A stretch of DNA of 64,000 bases from an uncultured Lachnospiraceae bacterium (lineage in GTDB: Bacteria; Bacillota; Clostridia; Lachnospirales; Lachnospiraceae), in the NCBI GenBank assembly GCA_902790935.1, contig CADATP010000004.1:1-64000 (forward strand), written 5' to 3'. Below the pieces are notes generated by a model, which saw nothing but the letters and a program-made list of their open reading frames with translations, was not told where the DNA came from and did not search any database. This document shows, one piece after another, positions 49,661 to 59,426 of this stretch (its first letter is position 1; each line of letters opens with the position of its first letter). Both the position numbers and the translations under genes were made by a program.

Positions 49661-50545
49661 TTAAAGAATTCCGAATTCCTTCATAGCCTTAGAAAGTCTC
49701 TCGCAATTGGCAGGCTCCATCTCTGTAAGAGGAAGTCTGAGTCCGCCGGGGATCATCTTCATAAGCTCGAGTGCTTTCTTAACGGGAATCGGGTTAACCT
49801 CGCAAAACAGTGCATTGCAAAGATCAAGTGCTCTGAGCTGCTCATCACAGGATTCCTTAACCTTACCGTCAAAGTAGTACTGACAGATGTTATGTGTTTC
49901 CTTGGGTGCAACGTTTGCAAGTACGGAGATAACGCCCTTTCCGCCTAATGAAAGGATAGGAACGATCTGGTCGTCATTTCCTGAATAAATGTCTATACAT
50001 CCCTTGCTTATAGCTGCAAGGTGTGCGATCTGGCTGATATTGCCGCTTGCTTCCTTGATAGCAACGATGTTCTTGCAATCCTTAGCAAGTCTGACTACAG
50101 TCTCGGGAAGAATATTGCAGCCCGTACGGCTGGGTACATTATAAAGGATTACAGGGATATTTATAGCATCGGCAGTAGTCTTAAAGTGCTGATAAAGACC
50201 GTTCTGCGTAGCCTTATTGTAATAAGGGCTTACAAGAAGCACTGCATCTACTCCGTAGCTTTCAGCTTCCTTGGAAAGATATACAGCGGTCTCGGTGCAG
50301 TTTGAGCCGGTTCCTGCGATAACAGGAACTCTCTTTTTAACTACATCTACACAGAACTTAACAGTCTCAAGATGCTCTTCGTGGCTCTGAGTAGATGCCT
50401 CACCTGTAGTTCCGCATACGATTATCGCATCGGTACCACCGGCAATCTGGAATTCTATAAGCTTTTCAAAAGCGGGATAATCAATCTCCCCATTAGCCTT
50501 CATAGGTGTTACTATCGCTACACCGGATCCTGTAAATATAGACAT
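49661..50545 (-). CDS. dapA: 4-hydroxy-tetrahydrodipicolinate synthase
   Basis: A 294-residue class I aldolase that condenses pyruvate with aspartate semialdehyde. Marks: CGTTGEASTQSHEEH, YNVPSRTGCN (catalytic Tyr) and VAIKEASGN (Schiff-base Lys, near 161). AAGAGGATAAATT precedes the ATG. First gene of its operon; a consensus promoter lies at 50592-50620, and the leader (about 40 nt) is too short for a lysine riboswitch. Confidence 0.96.
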   Translation of the reverse strand: MSIFTGSGVAIVTPMKANGEIDYPAFEKLIEFQIAGGTDAIIVCGTTGEASTQSHEEHLETVKFCVDVVKKRVPVIAGTGSNCTETAVYLSKEAESYGVDAVLLVSPYYNKATQNGLYQHFKTTADAINIPVILYNVPSRTGCNILPETVVRLAKDCKNIVAIKEASGNISQIAHLAAISKGCIDIYSGNDDQIVPILSLGGKGVISVLANVAPKETHNICQYYFDGKVKESCDEQLRALDLCNALFCEVNPIPVKKALELMKMIPGGLRLPLTEMEPANCERLSKAMKEFGIL

Positions 50546-50591
50546 AATTTATCCTCTTTTCGTAAAAAACAAGTTGTAACAAACCAAAATG

Positions 50592-50620
50592 ATTATAACA
50601 CTAGGTTAGTTCATATTCAA
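50592..50620 (-). promoter_or_regulatory. Promoter of the dapA-dapB-hisA operon
   Basis: On the minus strand: -35 TTGAAT (50620-50615), 17-bp spacer, -10 TATAAT (50597-50592), start near 50585. Confidence 0.8.
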
Positions 50621-50632
50621 TAAAAAAGGTTT

Positions 50633-52471
50633 CTACTGGTTCTGCGTAAAGCCTGCTCTCTTTCTTAGCCTTGAATCAAGGAGCTTCTTTCTGATACGGA
50701 GCTTTGTGGGAGTAACCTCCAAAAGCTCATCGGTCTCGATAAAGTCAAGTGCCTGCTCAAGGGAAAGGATTCTGGGAGGCGTAAGTCTGAGTGCCTCATC
50801 CGCGCTGGAAGAACGGGTATTTGTAAGCTGCTTTTTCTTGCAGACATTTACTTCGATATCCTCTGACTTACCTGTCTGTCCAACTACCATTCCGGCGTAT
50901 ACCTTTTCACCGGGTCCGATAAATAAGGTTCCTCTCTCCTGTGCATTGAAAAGACCGTATGTGATAGCTTCTCCGGCCTCGAATGCGATAAGAGATCCCT
51001 GCTTACGATAAGAGATATCTCCCTTGTAAGGAGCGTATCCGTCGAATACGGTATTGATGATTCCGTTACCCTTGGTATCGGTCATAAACTCGCCTCTGTA
51101 TCCGATAAGACCTCTTGAAGGTATAGAAAACTCAAGTCTTGTATATGTTCCGCCGGAGATACTTCCCATATTGCGGAGCTCTCCCTTGCGCTGTCCGAGT
51201 TTTTCGATAACAGCTCCGGAAAATTCGTTGGGAACATCGATATAGGCAAGTTCCATAGGCTCAAGCTTCTTTCCGTTTTCATCCTCTTTGTAGAGAACCT
51301 GCGCCTTGGAAACGGCAAACTCGAATCCTTCACGTCTCATATTCTCGATAAGGACCGAAAGGTGAAGTTCTCCTCTTCCGCTTACTTTGAATCTGTCTGT
51401 TGAATCGGTCTCCTCCACGCGAAGAGATACGTCTGTGTTAAGTTCCCTTAAAAGCCTGTCTCTTATATGACGGCTGGTAACATACTTACCTTCCTGACCT
51501 GCCAAAGGAGAATCGTTTACGATAAAGTCCATAGCGATGGTGGGCTCTGAGATCTTCTGGAAGGGTATGGGATTTACTGCTTCAGGAGAGCAAATGGTGT
51601 CTCCAATATGAATGTCTGTGATACCGGAAATAGCTACGATCGATCCGATTCCGGCTTCCTTTACTTCTACTTTATTAAGTCCGTCGAACTCATAGAGTTT
51701 GCTTACCTTAACCTTAAGTTGCTTATCAGGCTCGTGGTGGTTGCAGATAACGACGTCCTGGTTAACCTTGATAGTTCCGTTGTCCACTTTACCTACGCCG
51801 ATACGTCCAACGTAATCGTTGTAATCGATAGTACTGATAAGTACCTGGGTTCCAGCCTCGGGATCTCCCTCAGGCGCGGGGATGTAATCAAGGATCGTCT
51901 CAAATAAAGGCTCCATATCGGTTCCGGGCTCTGAAGAATCCAAAGAAGCGATACCTGCCTTAGCCGATGCAAATACAAAAGGACAATCAAGCTGTGAATC
52001 GTCGGCATCAAGCTCAAGGAAAAGCTCAAGTACTTCGTCAACAACTTCGTCGGGTCTTGCTTCGGGTCTGTCTATCTTATTGATGCAGACGATAACGGGG
52101 AGCTTAAGCTCAAGCGCCTTACGAAGTACAAACTTGGTCTGGGGCATTGCACCCTCAAAAGCGTCAACCACAAGGATTACACCGTTTACCATCTTAAGTA
52201 CTCGCTCAACCTCGCCTCCGAAGTCCGCGTGGCCGGGAGTGTCTATAATATTGATCTTGGTGTTTTTGTACATAACGGCAGTATTCTTAGAGAGAATAGT
52301 TATTCCTCTTTCTCTCTCAATGTCGTTACTGTCCATAACTCGCTCCGCTACTTCCTGATTGTCGCGGAATACGCCGCTTTGCTTTAAAAGCTCGTCGACA
52401 AGAGTGGTCTTACCGTGGTCGACATGGGCAATAATTGCGATATTTCTTACATCTTCTCTTTTCTGTCTCAT
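50633..52471 (-). CDS. typA: Ribosome-associated translational GTPase TypA/BipA
   Basis: A 612-residue translation-factor GTPase: G1 AHVDHGKTTLV, G2 RERGITI, G3 DTPGHADF, G4 NKIDR, G5 SAKAG, then EF-Tu domain II-, EF-G III/V-like domains and the unique BipA C-terminal domain (MELAYIDVPNEFSGAVIEKL onward). It binds 70S or assembling 50S ribosomes, mostly in stress or cold. Full length. 41 bp after recN. Confidence 0.96.
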   Translation of the reverse strand: MRQKREDVRNIAIIAHVDHGKTTLVDELLKQSGVFRDNQEVAERVMDSNDIERERGITILSKNTAVMYKNTKINIIDTPGHADFGGEVERVLKMVNGVILVVDAFEGAMPQTKFVLRKALELKLPVIVCINKIDRPEARPDEVVDEVLELFLELDADDSQLDCPFVFASAKAGIASLDSSEPGTDMEPLFETILDYIPAPEGDPEAGTQVLISTIDYNDYVGRIGVGKVDNGTIKVNQDVVICNHHEPDKQLKVKVSKLYEFDGLNKVEVKEAGIGSIVAISGITDIHIGDTICSPEAVNPIPFQKISEPTIAMDFIVNDSPLAGQEGKYVTSRHIRDRLLRELNTDVSLRVEETDSTDRFKVSGRGELHLSVLIENMRREGFEFAVSKAQVLYKEDENGKKLEPMELAYIDVPNEFSGAVIEKLGQRKGELRNMGSISGGTYTRLEFSIPSRGLIGYRGEFMTDTKGNGIINTVFDGYAPYKGDISYRKQGSLIAFEAGEAITYGLFNAQERGTLFIGPGEKVYAGMVVGQTGKSEDIEVNVCKKKQLTNTRSSSADEALRLTPPRILSLEQALDFIETDELLEVTPTKLRIRKKLLDSRLRKRAGFTQNQ

Positions 52472-52512
52472 TTTTTCATAATCCTCTTTTTATCTAAATA
52501 ATTACTTTTGCA

Positions 52513-54204
52513 TTATTCCCCCATATCGTTTTTATATTCTTTTGCTTTAAGTAACATATCTCTGGCGTTGTCAAGCGCAGCTTCCGACTCCTCATCACTT
52601 CCCAAAAGCCTTGCAAGCTCACGCACAGATTCTTCCCCATTTAGATTTCGGATAAAGGTTCTTGTGGAATCCTTTGTCGCTTCCTTCTCTATCGCAAAAT
52701 GCTCATCTGCCATAGCGGCTATCTGAGGCAAGTGCGTTATACAAAGCACCTGGTGAGCTTTCGCAAGCTTTCCGAGCTGCTTAGATACCTTAAATGCTGT
52801 TCTTCCGCTGATACCTGTATCGATCTCGTCAAATATCAGCGTGTCGACCCTATCCTCCCCTGCCATAACAGTCTTGAGTCCGAGCATGATCCTTGAAAGC
52901 TCACCTCCGCTGGCTACGCTTCCGAGACTCTTTAGCGCTTCTCCGGGATTAGTGGAGATCATAAACTCAACTTCATCATAACCATTGGCACCCGGTTTAT
53001 TTCCGGGGCGTACATCTATTTCGAATTCAACGCTTAGGAAATTCAGTCCGACAAGGGACTCCTTCAGCTTTGCGCTTAAGTCTTTCGCTATCTTCTTTCT
53101 TTCTTTTGAAAGAGCCTCGCAGTTTTTCAAAAGAACTGCTTCCGACTTTTCAACCTTTTCTTTTAATCTATATATATATCCTTCATAGTCGGCATATTTG
53201 TCAAGCTTATCCGAAGCTTCTTTTGCAAATTCGAGTATTTCGGATATACTGTCTCCGTACTTTCTCTTGAAAGAATTGATCATATCAAGTCTTTCGCTGA
53301 CTGCCTCAAACTCTCCCTCCTCAAAGGTAAAATCTGACATATATCCCGAAAGGTCCCTGTTAAAATCGTTTACAAGCCCCTCTATATCAGATAGCTGTGA
53401 CTCCAAGGATTCGATAGACCTGTCGTATCCTGCGACGCTTCCCACAGCCCTAAGAGCGCTTCCGAGTAAAGAAGAAACATTTGACTGAGCCGCCGAGGTA
53501 TAATTATAAGCCTCTGAGAGTGACTCTGCAATCTTTCTTGCATTGGCCATCTTCGAATACTTTTCTTCAAGTTCAGTATCCTCGCCCTCCGAAAGGGATG
53601 CCGCTTCTATTTCCGAGACTTCAAACTCCAAAAGGGATTTTTCTCTTTCTATATCCGAAGTATCTTTTTCATTCTCCGAAAGCTCGGCTGCAGCCTCTTT
53701 GTACACTTTATAGCTCTCGGCAGTCTTTTCAAGAAGAGGTTTTAGCGTCTTTCCCCCAAAAGCATCAAGTATATCAAGGTGCTTGGACTTCTTAAGAAGA
53801 CTCTGGTGTTCGTGCTGTCCGTGGATATCTATAAGTTCCTCGGCAAGTCTTCCCACCTGCTTTGCGGTAACGCTCTCTCCGTTTATCTTACAGCTGCTTT
53901 TTCCCTGGGAAAACTTTCTCAAAAGGATGATGGTTCCATCCTCCTCGGGCTCAATATCCATCTCGCGAAGAAGATTTTTTACCTTTTCATCTTCCGAAAC
54001 AAATACAAGCTTTACGAAGCCGTCCTCAGCTCCCTTTCTCAATGTAGAGGTGTCAAACTTTCCTCCGAGAGCAAGATTGACAGACCCTATAAGAAGGGAT
54101 TTACCGGCACCGGTCTCACCTGTAATGATATTGAGGCCTTCGCCGAATTCAACTTCCGTTTCTTCAATTAATGCCAGATTTTTTACGTGAATACTCTGTA
54201 ACAT
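52513..54204 (-). CDS. recN: DNA repair protein RecN
   Basis: A 563-residue SMC-like ATPase: Walker A ITGETGAGKSLLIGS near residues 31-45, long central coiled coil (about 160-350), signature SGGELSRIMLGLK near 450 and Walker B LIFDEIDTGISG. It gathers DNA ends in double-strand break repair. Its position after argR is the classic Firmicutes order (nadK-argR-recN). Confidence 0.96.
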   Translation of the reverse strand: MLQSIHVKNLALIEETEVEFGEGLNIITGETGAGKSLLIGSVNLALGGKFDTSTLRKGAEDGFVKLVFVSEDEKVKNLLREMDIEPEEDGTIILLRKFSQGKSSCKINGESVTAKQVGRLAEELIDIHGQHEHQSLLKKSKHLDILDAFGGKTLKPLLEKTAESYKVYKEAAAELSENEKDTSDIEREKSLLEFEVSEIEAASLSEGEDTELEEKYSKMANARKIAESLSEAYNYTSAAQSNVSSLLGSALRAVGSVAGYDRSIESLESQLSDIEGLVNDFNRDLSGYMSDFTFEEGEFEAVSERLDMINSFKRKYGDSISEILEFAKEASDKLDKYADYEGYIYRLKEKVEKSEAVLLKNCEALSKERKKIAKDLSAKLKESLVGLNFLSVEFEIDVRPGNKPGANGYDEVEFMISTNPGEALKSLGSVASGGELSRIMLGLKTVMAGEDRVDTLIFDEIDTGISGRTAFKVSKQLGKLAKAHQVLCITHLPQIAAMADEHFAIEKEATKDSTRTFIRNLNGEESVRELARLLGSDEESEAALDNARDMLLKAKEYKNDMGE

Positions 54205-54231
54205 ATGTTCCTTATTCCCCCCTGAATCAAA

Positions 54232-54681
54232 TTATTGTACCATATTCTTTATCTTTTCCATCAGTGATCTGGTTTCACCAACGGTTCTTACAGCGGCCAT
54301 AATAGTGTCGTCACCGGCAATACTTCCAACTATCTCGGAAAAATCCATTGCATCAATAGCTGCGGCTACAGCCATCGCCATTCCGGCAACTGTCTTTATG
54401 ACCAAAATGTTTTGTGCCATGTCCACCGAAACAAAACCATCCTTAAGAACTCTGATGAATTTGTCCGAAAGGTCTCCTTTGCCGGTGTTTATCAAAATAT
54501 ACTTTTGATTTCCGCCTGTTCCCGAAACCTTTGTAAGTCCAAGCTCTCTGATATCTCTCGATACAGTTGCCTGGGTAACGTCAAAGCCGCTCTTTTTCAG
54601 CATAAGAGCAAGTTCTTCCTGAGTTCCGATCTCGTTTTGTTCGATGAGTTCAATCAATTTCTTTTGTCTGGTTGATTTCAT
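54232..54681 (-). CDS. argR: Arginine repressor
   Basis: A 149-residue ArgR: N-terminal winged helix (about 1-70, TQEELALMLKKSGFDVTQATVSRDIRELGL is its recognition part, here shown in pieces) and C-terminal hexamerisation/arginine-binding domain (GSIAGDDTIMAAV near 125). Represses arginine synthesis genes when arginine is high. Starts 2 bp after nadK. Confidence 0.95.
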   Translation of the reverse strand: MKSTRQKKLIELIEQNEIGTQEELALMLKKSGFDVTQATVSRDIRELGLTKVSGTGGNQKYILINTGKGDLSDKFIRVLKDGFVSVDMAQNILVIKTVAGMAMAVAAAIDAMDFSEIVGSIAGDDTIMAAVRTVGETRSLMEKIKNMVQ

Positions 54682-54683
54682 AA

Positions 54684-55493
54684 TTATTTCTCACTCATTT
54701 TTCTGTTAAGGATGTCAAGGAAACTGTCTTTTCCAAGCTTTGCAAAGCAAACTTTTTTCTCGGAGCAGCGAACGGTGACGCTCTCTCCGGTCTTAACGAT
54801 TTCCTTGCTGCTTCCGTCGAAGCTGACTTCGAGTTCCTGGTTTCCGCCGTCCTTGGATGCTGGTATTTCAATCCTCACCTCATCCTTACTTGAAAGGATG
54901 ATGCTCCTGTGGTTTAAAGTATGAGGACAAATAGGAGTCATAATTATAAGTTCCGATGCCGGGCTGGCGATAGGTCCGCCCGCCGAAAGATTATACCCCG
55001 TAGAGCCGGTGGGAGTCGATATGATGACTCCATCCGCAAAATACTGTGCAAGGAACAATCCGTTTACATAGAGATTAAAGGAATTGATCCTAAGACCGCC
55101 AAACCTGGTAAGTACAACGTCATTCAAGGCATTTATCGCATTTTGCGCCGTCTTTCCCTCGAGAAGAAGTCTGTCTTCAAGGGTAAATCTGTCTTCCACC
55201 AGCGCCTTCATGGCATTTTCAATATTTGCTGTCTCGATCTCCGTAAGGAACCCTAAAGTTCCTAAATTGATCCCGATAACCGGTCCCAGCGAAAACTCAG
55301 CCTCTCTTATGGCCTGAAGTATCGTTCCGTCTCCGCCAAGGACAATAGTCATAATATCTTCCGTAAACTCGCCCTTATACTTGTCAAAATCCGTAACCTC
55401 GGCTCCAAGATTCAAAAGGCATTCCTTTACCTTGTTTTTGACTGCTTCGTCTTTGTCTTTATATGGATTTTTGTATATTAAAAACTTTTTCAT
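54684..55493 (-). CDS. nadK: NAD kinase
   Basis: A 269-residue ATP-NAD kinase: GGDGTIL near residue 52 (catalytic Asp), NLGTLGFLTE, and ADGVIISTPTGSTGYNLSAG near 155 for NAD binding. It makes NADP from NAD. 11 bp after tlyA and 2 bp before argR. Confidence 0.95.
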   Translation of the reverse strand: MKKFLIYKNPYKDKDEAVKNKVKECLLNLGAEVTDFDKYKGEFTEDIMTIVLGGDGTILQAIREAEFSLGPVIGINLGTLGFLTEIETANIENAMKALVEDRFTLEDRLLLEGKTAQNAINALNDVVLTRFGGLRINSFNLYVNGLFLAQYFADGVIISTPTGSTGYNLSAGGPIASPASELIIMTPICPHTLNHRSIILSSKDEVRIEIPASKDGGNQELEVSFDGSSKEIVKTGESVTVRCSEKKVCFAKLGKDSFLDILNRKMSEK

Positions 55494-55504
55494 ATCTAAT
55501 GCCT

Positions 55505-56386
55505 TTAAAGTTCGTGTGAACCCGATACGATGTCTTCGATGATCCCGCTAAACTCCTCACCGAAAGCAAGTCCTTTTTTCTCTTCAAGCATTCCTTGGAG
55601 CTTCTCTTCCGCCTCTTTTTCTGAAAGCGTAAGGATATCATCCCCTATAGATTCTTTTTTTGTTATATACATAAGATATTCGATATTTCCTTCGGGACCT
55701 TTGATAGGCGAAAAGTCGATGGCTTTTACGTCAAAGCCGATCATATCCGCGAAGGTAACTATCTTTGAAATAACATCCTTATGTGTCTGGGCCTCTCTTA
55801 CTACGCCGTTTTTACCGACTTTGTCTCTTCCGGCCTCAAACTGCGGCTTAATAAGACAGACCATTCCTGCTCCGCTCTTTAAAAGATTTCTGGCGGGTAT
55901 AAGGATCTTGGTAAGTGAGATGAAAGAGACATCTACGCTGGCGAAATCAAGGGTATCCTCAATATCTTCAGGTTTCATAAATCTGAAATTGGTCTGTTCC
56001 ATAACAACGACTCTCTCGTCGTTTCTAAGCTTCCAGTCGAGCTGTCCGTGTCCGACATCAACCGAGTATACCTTAGACGCTCCGTTTTGGAGCATACAAT
56101 CCGTAAAACCACCGGTAGAAGCGCCGATGTCCATACAGATATGCCCCTCAAGGTTAAAGCCCCAGATTTCCATAGCCTTTTCCAACTTAAGACCGCCTCG
56201 GCTTACGTACTTGGGACTTTGTCCTCTAACCTCAACCTTTACCTTCGAGGTATCAAAAAAGCTTCCCGCCTTGTCTTCCTTTTGGCCGTTGACATAGACA
56301 ACGCCGCTCATTATGATAGCTTTCGCTTTTTCTCTGGACGGAGCGTATCCGTCCTGTACCAATATAACATCAAGTCTTTCTTTCAT
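55505..56386 (-). CDS. tlyA: TlyA-type rRNA 2'-O-methyltransferase
   Basis: A 293-residue protein: S4 RNA-binding domain (about 1-65, RLDVILVQDGYAPSREKAK) and FtsJ/RrmJ-like methyltransferase with SAM motif DIGASTGGFTDCML near 88 and catalytic Lys/Asp residues (DVSFISL, CLIKPQFE). By homology it methylates rRNA cytidines. 3 bp after dxs. The C-terminus is somewhat longer than usual, with a charged helix. Confidence 0.92.
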   Translation of the reverse strand: MKERLDVILVQDGYAPSREKAKAIIMSGVVYVNGQKEDKAGSFFDTSKVKVEVRGQSPKYVSRGGLKLEKAMEIWGFNLEGHICMDIGASTGGFTDCMLQNGASKVYSVDVGHGQLDWKLRNDERVVVMEQTNFRFMKPEDIEDTLDFASVDVSFISLTKILIPARNLLKSGAGMVCLIKPQFEAGRDKVGKNGVVREAQTHKDVISKIVTFADMIGFDVKAIDFSPIKGPEGNIEYLMYITKKESIGDDILTLSEKEAEEKLQGMLEEKKGLAFGEEFSGIIEDIVSGSHEL

Positions 56387-56389
56387 AAA

Positions 56390-58255
56390 TCAAACTCTTT
56401 CGAGGATCTTTTCGGTAATGCTGTCCGCATCGATTCCGTTTGCAGCCTTTAAAATAGCGCTGTCTCCGTGCTCGATAAAGCAATCCGGAAGACTTATGAT
56501 AAGGCAGTCCGCGCCCGGCTCTTTACCTGCAAGCTTTTCAGAATTTATAAAGTCCAAAACTCTCTCACCGAATCCGCCGCTTCTAACGTTTTCTTCCAGT
56601 GTAACGATAAGCTTGTGGCAGCGCATTGCCTCTCTTATGCTCTCAGTGTCTATGGGACTTACAAATCTCGCGTTGATAAGGCTTGCTTTGTGCCCCTTCT
56701 TTTCAAGACCAGTCCTGACCTTTTCGGCGGTTTCAACCATAGAACCAACGGCTACAAGAGCGATCTCTTCTTCTCTGTAGATCCACTCGGCCTCACCGAT
56801 GGCAATATCCGCTCTAAACTCCTCGAGGCCTTCATATACTGCACCTCTGGGGTATCTGACGGCGATGGGGTGCCCGTAAGAAACCGCAAATTTCAGCATA
56901 TCCGAAAACTCCCAAAGGTTCTTGGGTGCCATAACCGTCATCCCCGGGATTCCCGAAAGGAAGGACAGATCGAATATACCCTGGTGAGTCTCGCCGTCGT
57001 TTCCGACAATGCCCGCTCTGTCAACGGCAAAAACAACAGGAAGATCCTGCAGACACACATCGTGGATTATCTGGTCGTAGGCTCTTTGTAAAAATGAAGA
57101 ATAGATAGCCACAACCGGGATAAGCCCTCCCGCGGCAAGTCCCGCTGCAAAGGTAACAGCATGCTCCTCGGCGATCCCTACGTCAAAAAATCTCTCGGGA
57201 TATGCATTATAAAATCTCTTAAGTCCCGTTCCGTCAGGCATAGCCGCCGTTACGGCACAGATTTTCGGATTCCTTGCCCCGAGCTTTACCATAACCGTAG
57301 AAAAGACATTGGTCCAGGATACAGCAGAGGATTTCTTTGGAAGTCCCGTTTCTATATCAAAGGGGCCGGTTCCGTGGAATCTTGCCGGGTGTCTTATGGC
57401 AGGTTCATATCCCTTTCCTTTTTCTGTGATCACATGGATCATAACCGCCCTCTTAATACGCTTGGCTTCTTTTAAAGCCTTGCGCATAGCGTCTATGTCA
57501 TGTCCGTTAATGGGGCCCAAATATACAATACCCATTTCCTCGAACATCATACCCGGGGAATAAAGGGATTTAAAGCTGTTTTTAGCTCTTCTGATATTTT
57601 TTACGATATTATTTCCGGCCGGAGTTCCTACGATCTTGTTGTAAACGTCATCTTTAAGATCAAGGTATCCTTCGCTTGTACGGATTGAGTTTAAGTACTT
57701 GGGAATAGCTCCTACATTCTCTGAAATAGACATCTTATTATCGTTAAGGATGATAATAAAATTGCTGTCCGATTTTCCCGCATTATTTAAAGCTTCAAAG
57801 GCAAGTCCGCCGGTAAGGGATCCGTCACCTATTACGGAAACCACAGTCTTTTTCTCCCCGGAGATATCTCTTGCTTTTACAAGTCCGAGACCCGCAGAAA
57901 TGGAAGTTGAGCTGTGGCCTGTATCGAAGCAGTCACAGTCACTCTCCCTTCTTTTAGGGAAACCGCTCATTCCGTGGTACATGCGAAGGCTGTCAAACCC
58001 CTCTCTTCTTCCGGACAAAAGCTTGTGTGTATAGGACTGGTGTCCTACATCCCAGATAATATCGTCTTTAGGAAGATTAAGCTCAAGATGAAGCGCTACC
58101 GTAAGTTCAACGACTCCAAGATTAGAGCCTAAATGTCCTCCGGTATGGCTTATTTTTTCTATTAAGAAATCCCTTATCTCGTCACATAAAGCTCCGAGAT
58201 GTTCGGCGGGAATCTTTTTTACATCGCCGACTTTATTTATCTTTTCAAGATACAT
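56390..58255 (-). CDS. dxs: 1-deoxy-D-xylulose-5-phosphate synthase
   Basis: A 621-residue thiamine-diphosphate enzyme starting the MEP isoprenoid pathway from pyruvate and glyceraldehyde 3-phosphate. GHQSYTHKLLSGR (near residue 70), the ThDP motif GDGSLTGGLAFEALNNAG and the transketolase-like DVGIAEEHAVTFAAGLA (catalytic Glu) are all present. Full length; directly follows ispA by 18 bp. Confidence 0.96.
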   Translation of the reverse strand: MYLEKINKVGDVKKIPAEHLGALCDEIRDFLIEKISHTGGHLGSNLGVVELTVALHLELNLPKDDIIWDVGHQSYTHKLLSGRREGFDSLRMYHGMSGFPKRRESDCDCFDTGHSSTSISAGLGLVKARDISGEKKTVVSVIGDGSLTGGLAFEALNNAGKSDSNFIIILNDNKMSISENVGAIPKYLNSIRTSEGYLDLKDDVYNKIVGTPAGNNIVKNIRRAKNSFKSLYSPGMMFEEMGIVYLGPINGHDIDAMRKALKEAKRIKRAVMIHVITEKGKGYEPAIRHPARFHGTGPFDIETGLPKKSSAVSWTNVFSTVMVKLGARNPKICAVTAAMPDGTGLKRFYNAYPERFFDVGIAEEHAVTFAAGLAAGGLIPVVAIYSSFLQRAYDQIIHDVCLQDLPVVFAVDRAGIVGNDGETHQGIFDLSFLSGIPGMTVMAPKNLWEFSDMLKFAVSYGHPIAVRYPRGAVYEGLEEFRADIAIGEAEWIYREEEIALVAVGSMVETAEKVRTGLEKKGHKASLINARFVSPIDTESIREAMRCHKLIVTLEENVRSGGFGERVLDFINSEKLAGKEPGADCLIISLPDCFIEHGDSAILKAANGIDADSITEKILERV

Positions 58256-58273
58256 AAGCTAACTCCGATTAAA

Positions 58274-59194
58274 TCACCGCATTCTTCCTATAAGGGAATC
58301 AATAAGCATCGATAGGAAATCTTTATCTCCCGGCAGAGACTTCAAAAGCTCTTCGGCTTCCTTGCTAAGGCTCTCAGCCTCGGCCTCAGACTCCTCGATG
58401 CCTTTAAGGGTAACATAGGTTACTTTGTCATTTTGAGCATCGCTTCCGGTCTTTTTACCGAGCTCTTCGGTATTTCCGATAACATCAAGAATATCGTCTC
58501 TTATCTGGAAAGCTATTCCTACATTCGATCCGATCTTTTTAAGGATTTCTATCTCTTTTTCATCCGCGCCTCCGAGGATGCCTCCCACCATAAGGGCGGC
58601 TTCGATAAGGCATGCCGTTTTATGTTCATGAATAAAGAGAAGATCTCCGATGGTTACGTCCGAACCTCTTCCTTCCGCCTCAAGATCGGCGCACTGGCCT
58701 CCTATCATGCCGAAGCTTCCGCTTTTTTCGGAAAGTACGGCACCGGCCTTCGCGATCCTTTTAAGTCTAACCGCATCTTCCGTCTGCAGAGCCGACTTAA
58801 AAACAGTCTCAAAGGCATAATTTAAAAGCGCATCTCCCGATAAGACCCCCATACCGTCACCGTACACTTTCCAGGTTGTAAGGCGACCTCTTCTGAACTC
58901 GTCATTGTCCATAGCCGGCAGATCGTCATGTACAAGGGAGTAGCTGTGTATAAACTCGATCGCTGCCGCGAAGCTTTCCACTTCAAAGGGAAGCTCATCA
59001 CTTCCAGAAAAAAGCTTATAGCTTTCTGTAAGGATGATGGGACGAAGCCTCTTTCCTCCCGCCAAACAGGAATACTCCATAGACTCTAACACAGTTTTTT
59101 GAAGTCCCTTCGGCTCAGGCAGATGCCTGTTTAATATATCTTCAACCTCGCTTACCTTTTTATCAAGCAAGGCTTCAAATTCCTTTTTATCCAT
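58274..59194 (-). CDS. ispA: Farnesyl/geranyl diphosphate synthase (short-chain polyprenyl synthase)
   Basis: A 306-residue polyprenyl synthase: first Asp-rich motif LVHDDLPAMDND (near residue 88), GGKRLRP upstream, and second motif FQIRDDILD (near 235). Makes C15 (or C10) diphosphate from IPP and DMAPP. The start codon overlaps the xseB stop (TAATG). Some C-terminal length is typical. Confidence 0.94.
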   Translation of the reverse strand: MDKKEFEALLDKKVSEVEDILNRHLPEPKGLQKTVLESMEYSCLAGGKRLRPIILTESYKLFSGSDELPFEVESFAAAIEFIHSYSLVHDDLPAMDNDEFRRGRLTTWKVYGDGMGVLSGDALLNYAFETVFKSALQTEDAVRLKRIAKAGAVLSEKSGSFGMIGGQCADLEAEGRGSDVTIGDLLFIHEHKTACLIEAALMVGGILGGADEKEIEILKKIGSNVGIAFQIRDDILDVIGNTEELGKKTGSDAQNDKVTYVTLKGIEESEAEAESLSKEAEELLKSLPGDKDFLSMLIDSLIGRMR

Positions 59195-59424
59195 TATTCA
59201 AAGTCCTCTGTTTCCCCATTATCAAGAAGCTTTTGGACCTTTTTCTCGACACGGTCCACCTTTTTGTTTGCCTCGGCTATAAGCTTTACTCCCTTTGAGT
59301 ATTCGGCAAAAGCCTCCTCCAAAGGCAGCTCCTCGTCCTCGAGCTTTTCGATTATCTCATCGATATTATCAAGCATCTTTTCAAGGGTGATATTCTCTTT
59401 TTCTTTGGTCTTTGATTCTGCCAT
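59194..59424 (-). CDS. xseB: Exodeoxyribonuclease VII small subunit
   Basis: A 76-residue helical protein with the XseB pattern ITLEKMLDNIDEIIEKLEDE and LEEAFAEYSKGVKLI. Partners XseA in single-strand DNA degradation. It lies 2 bp after xseA and overlaps ispA by one base. Confidence 0.94.
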   Translation of the reverse strand: MAESKTKEKENITLEKMLDNIDEIIEKLEDEELPLEEAFAEYSKGVKLIAEANKKVDRVEKKVQKLLDNGETEDFE

Positions 59425-59426
59425 AT

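Noticed and set aside
50546..50632. Possible lysine riboswitch before dapA
   Set aside because: The leader from the predicted start to the ATG is only about 40 nt, too short, and lacks the conserved elements.
55530..56297. Long plus-strand open frame (255 codons) opposite tlyA
   Set aside because: Ser/Pro/Leu-rich translation typical of an antisense shadow, no ribosome binding site, and the minus strand holds a clear tlyA.
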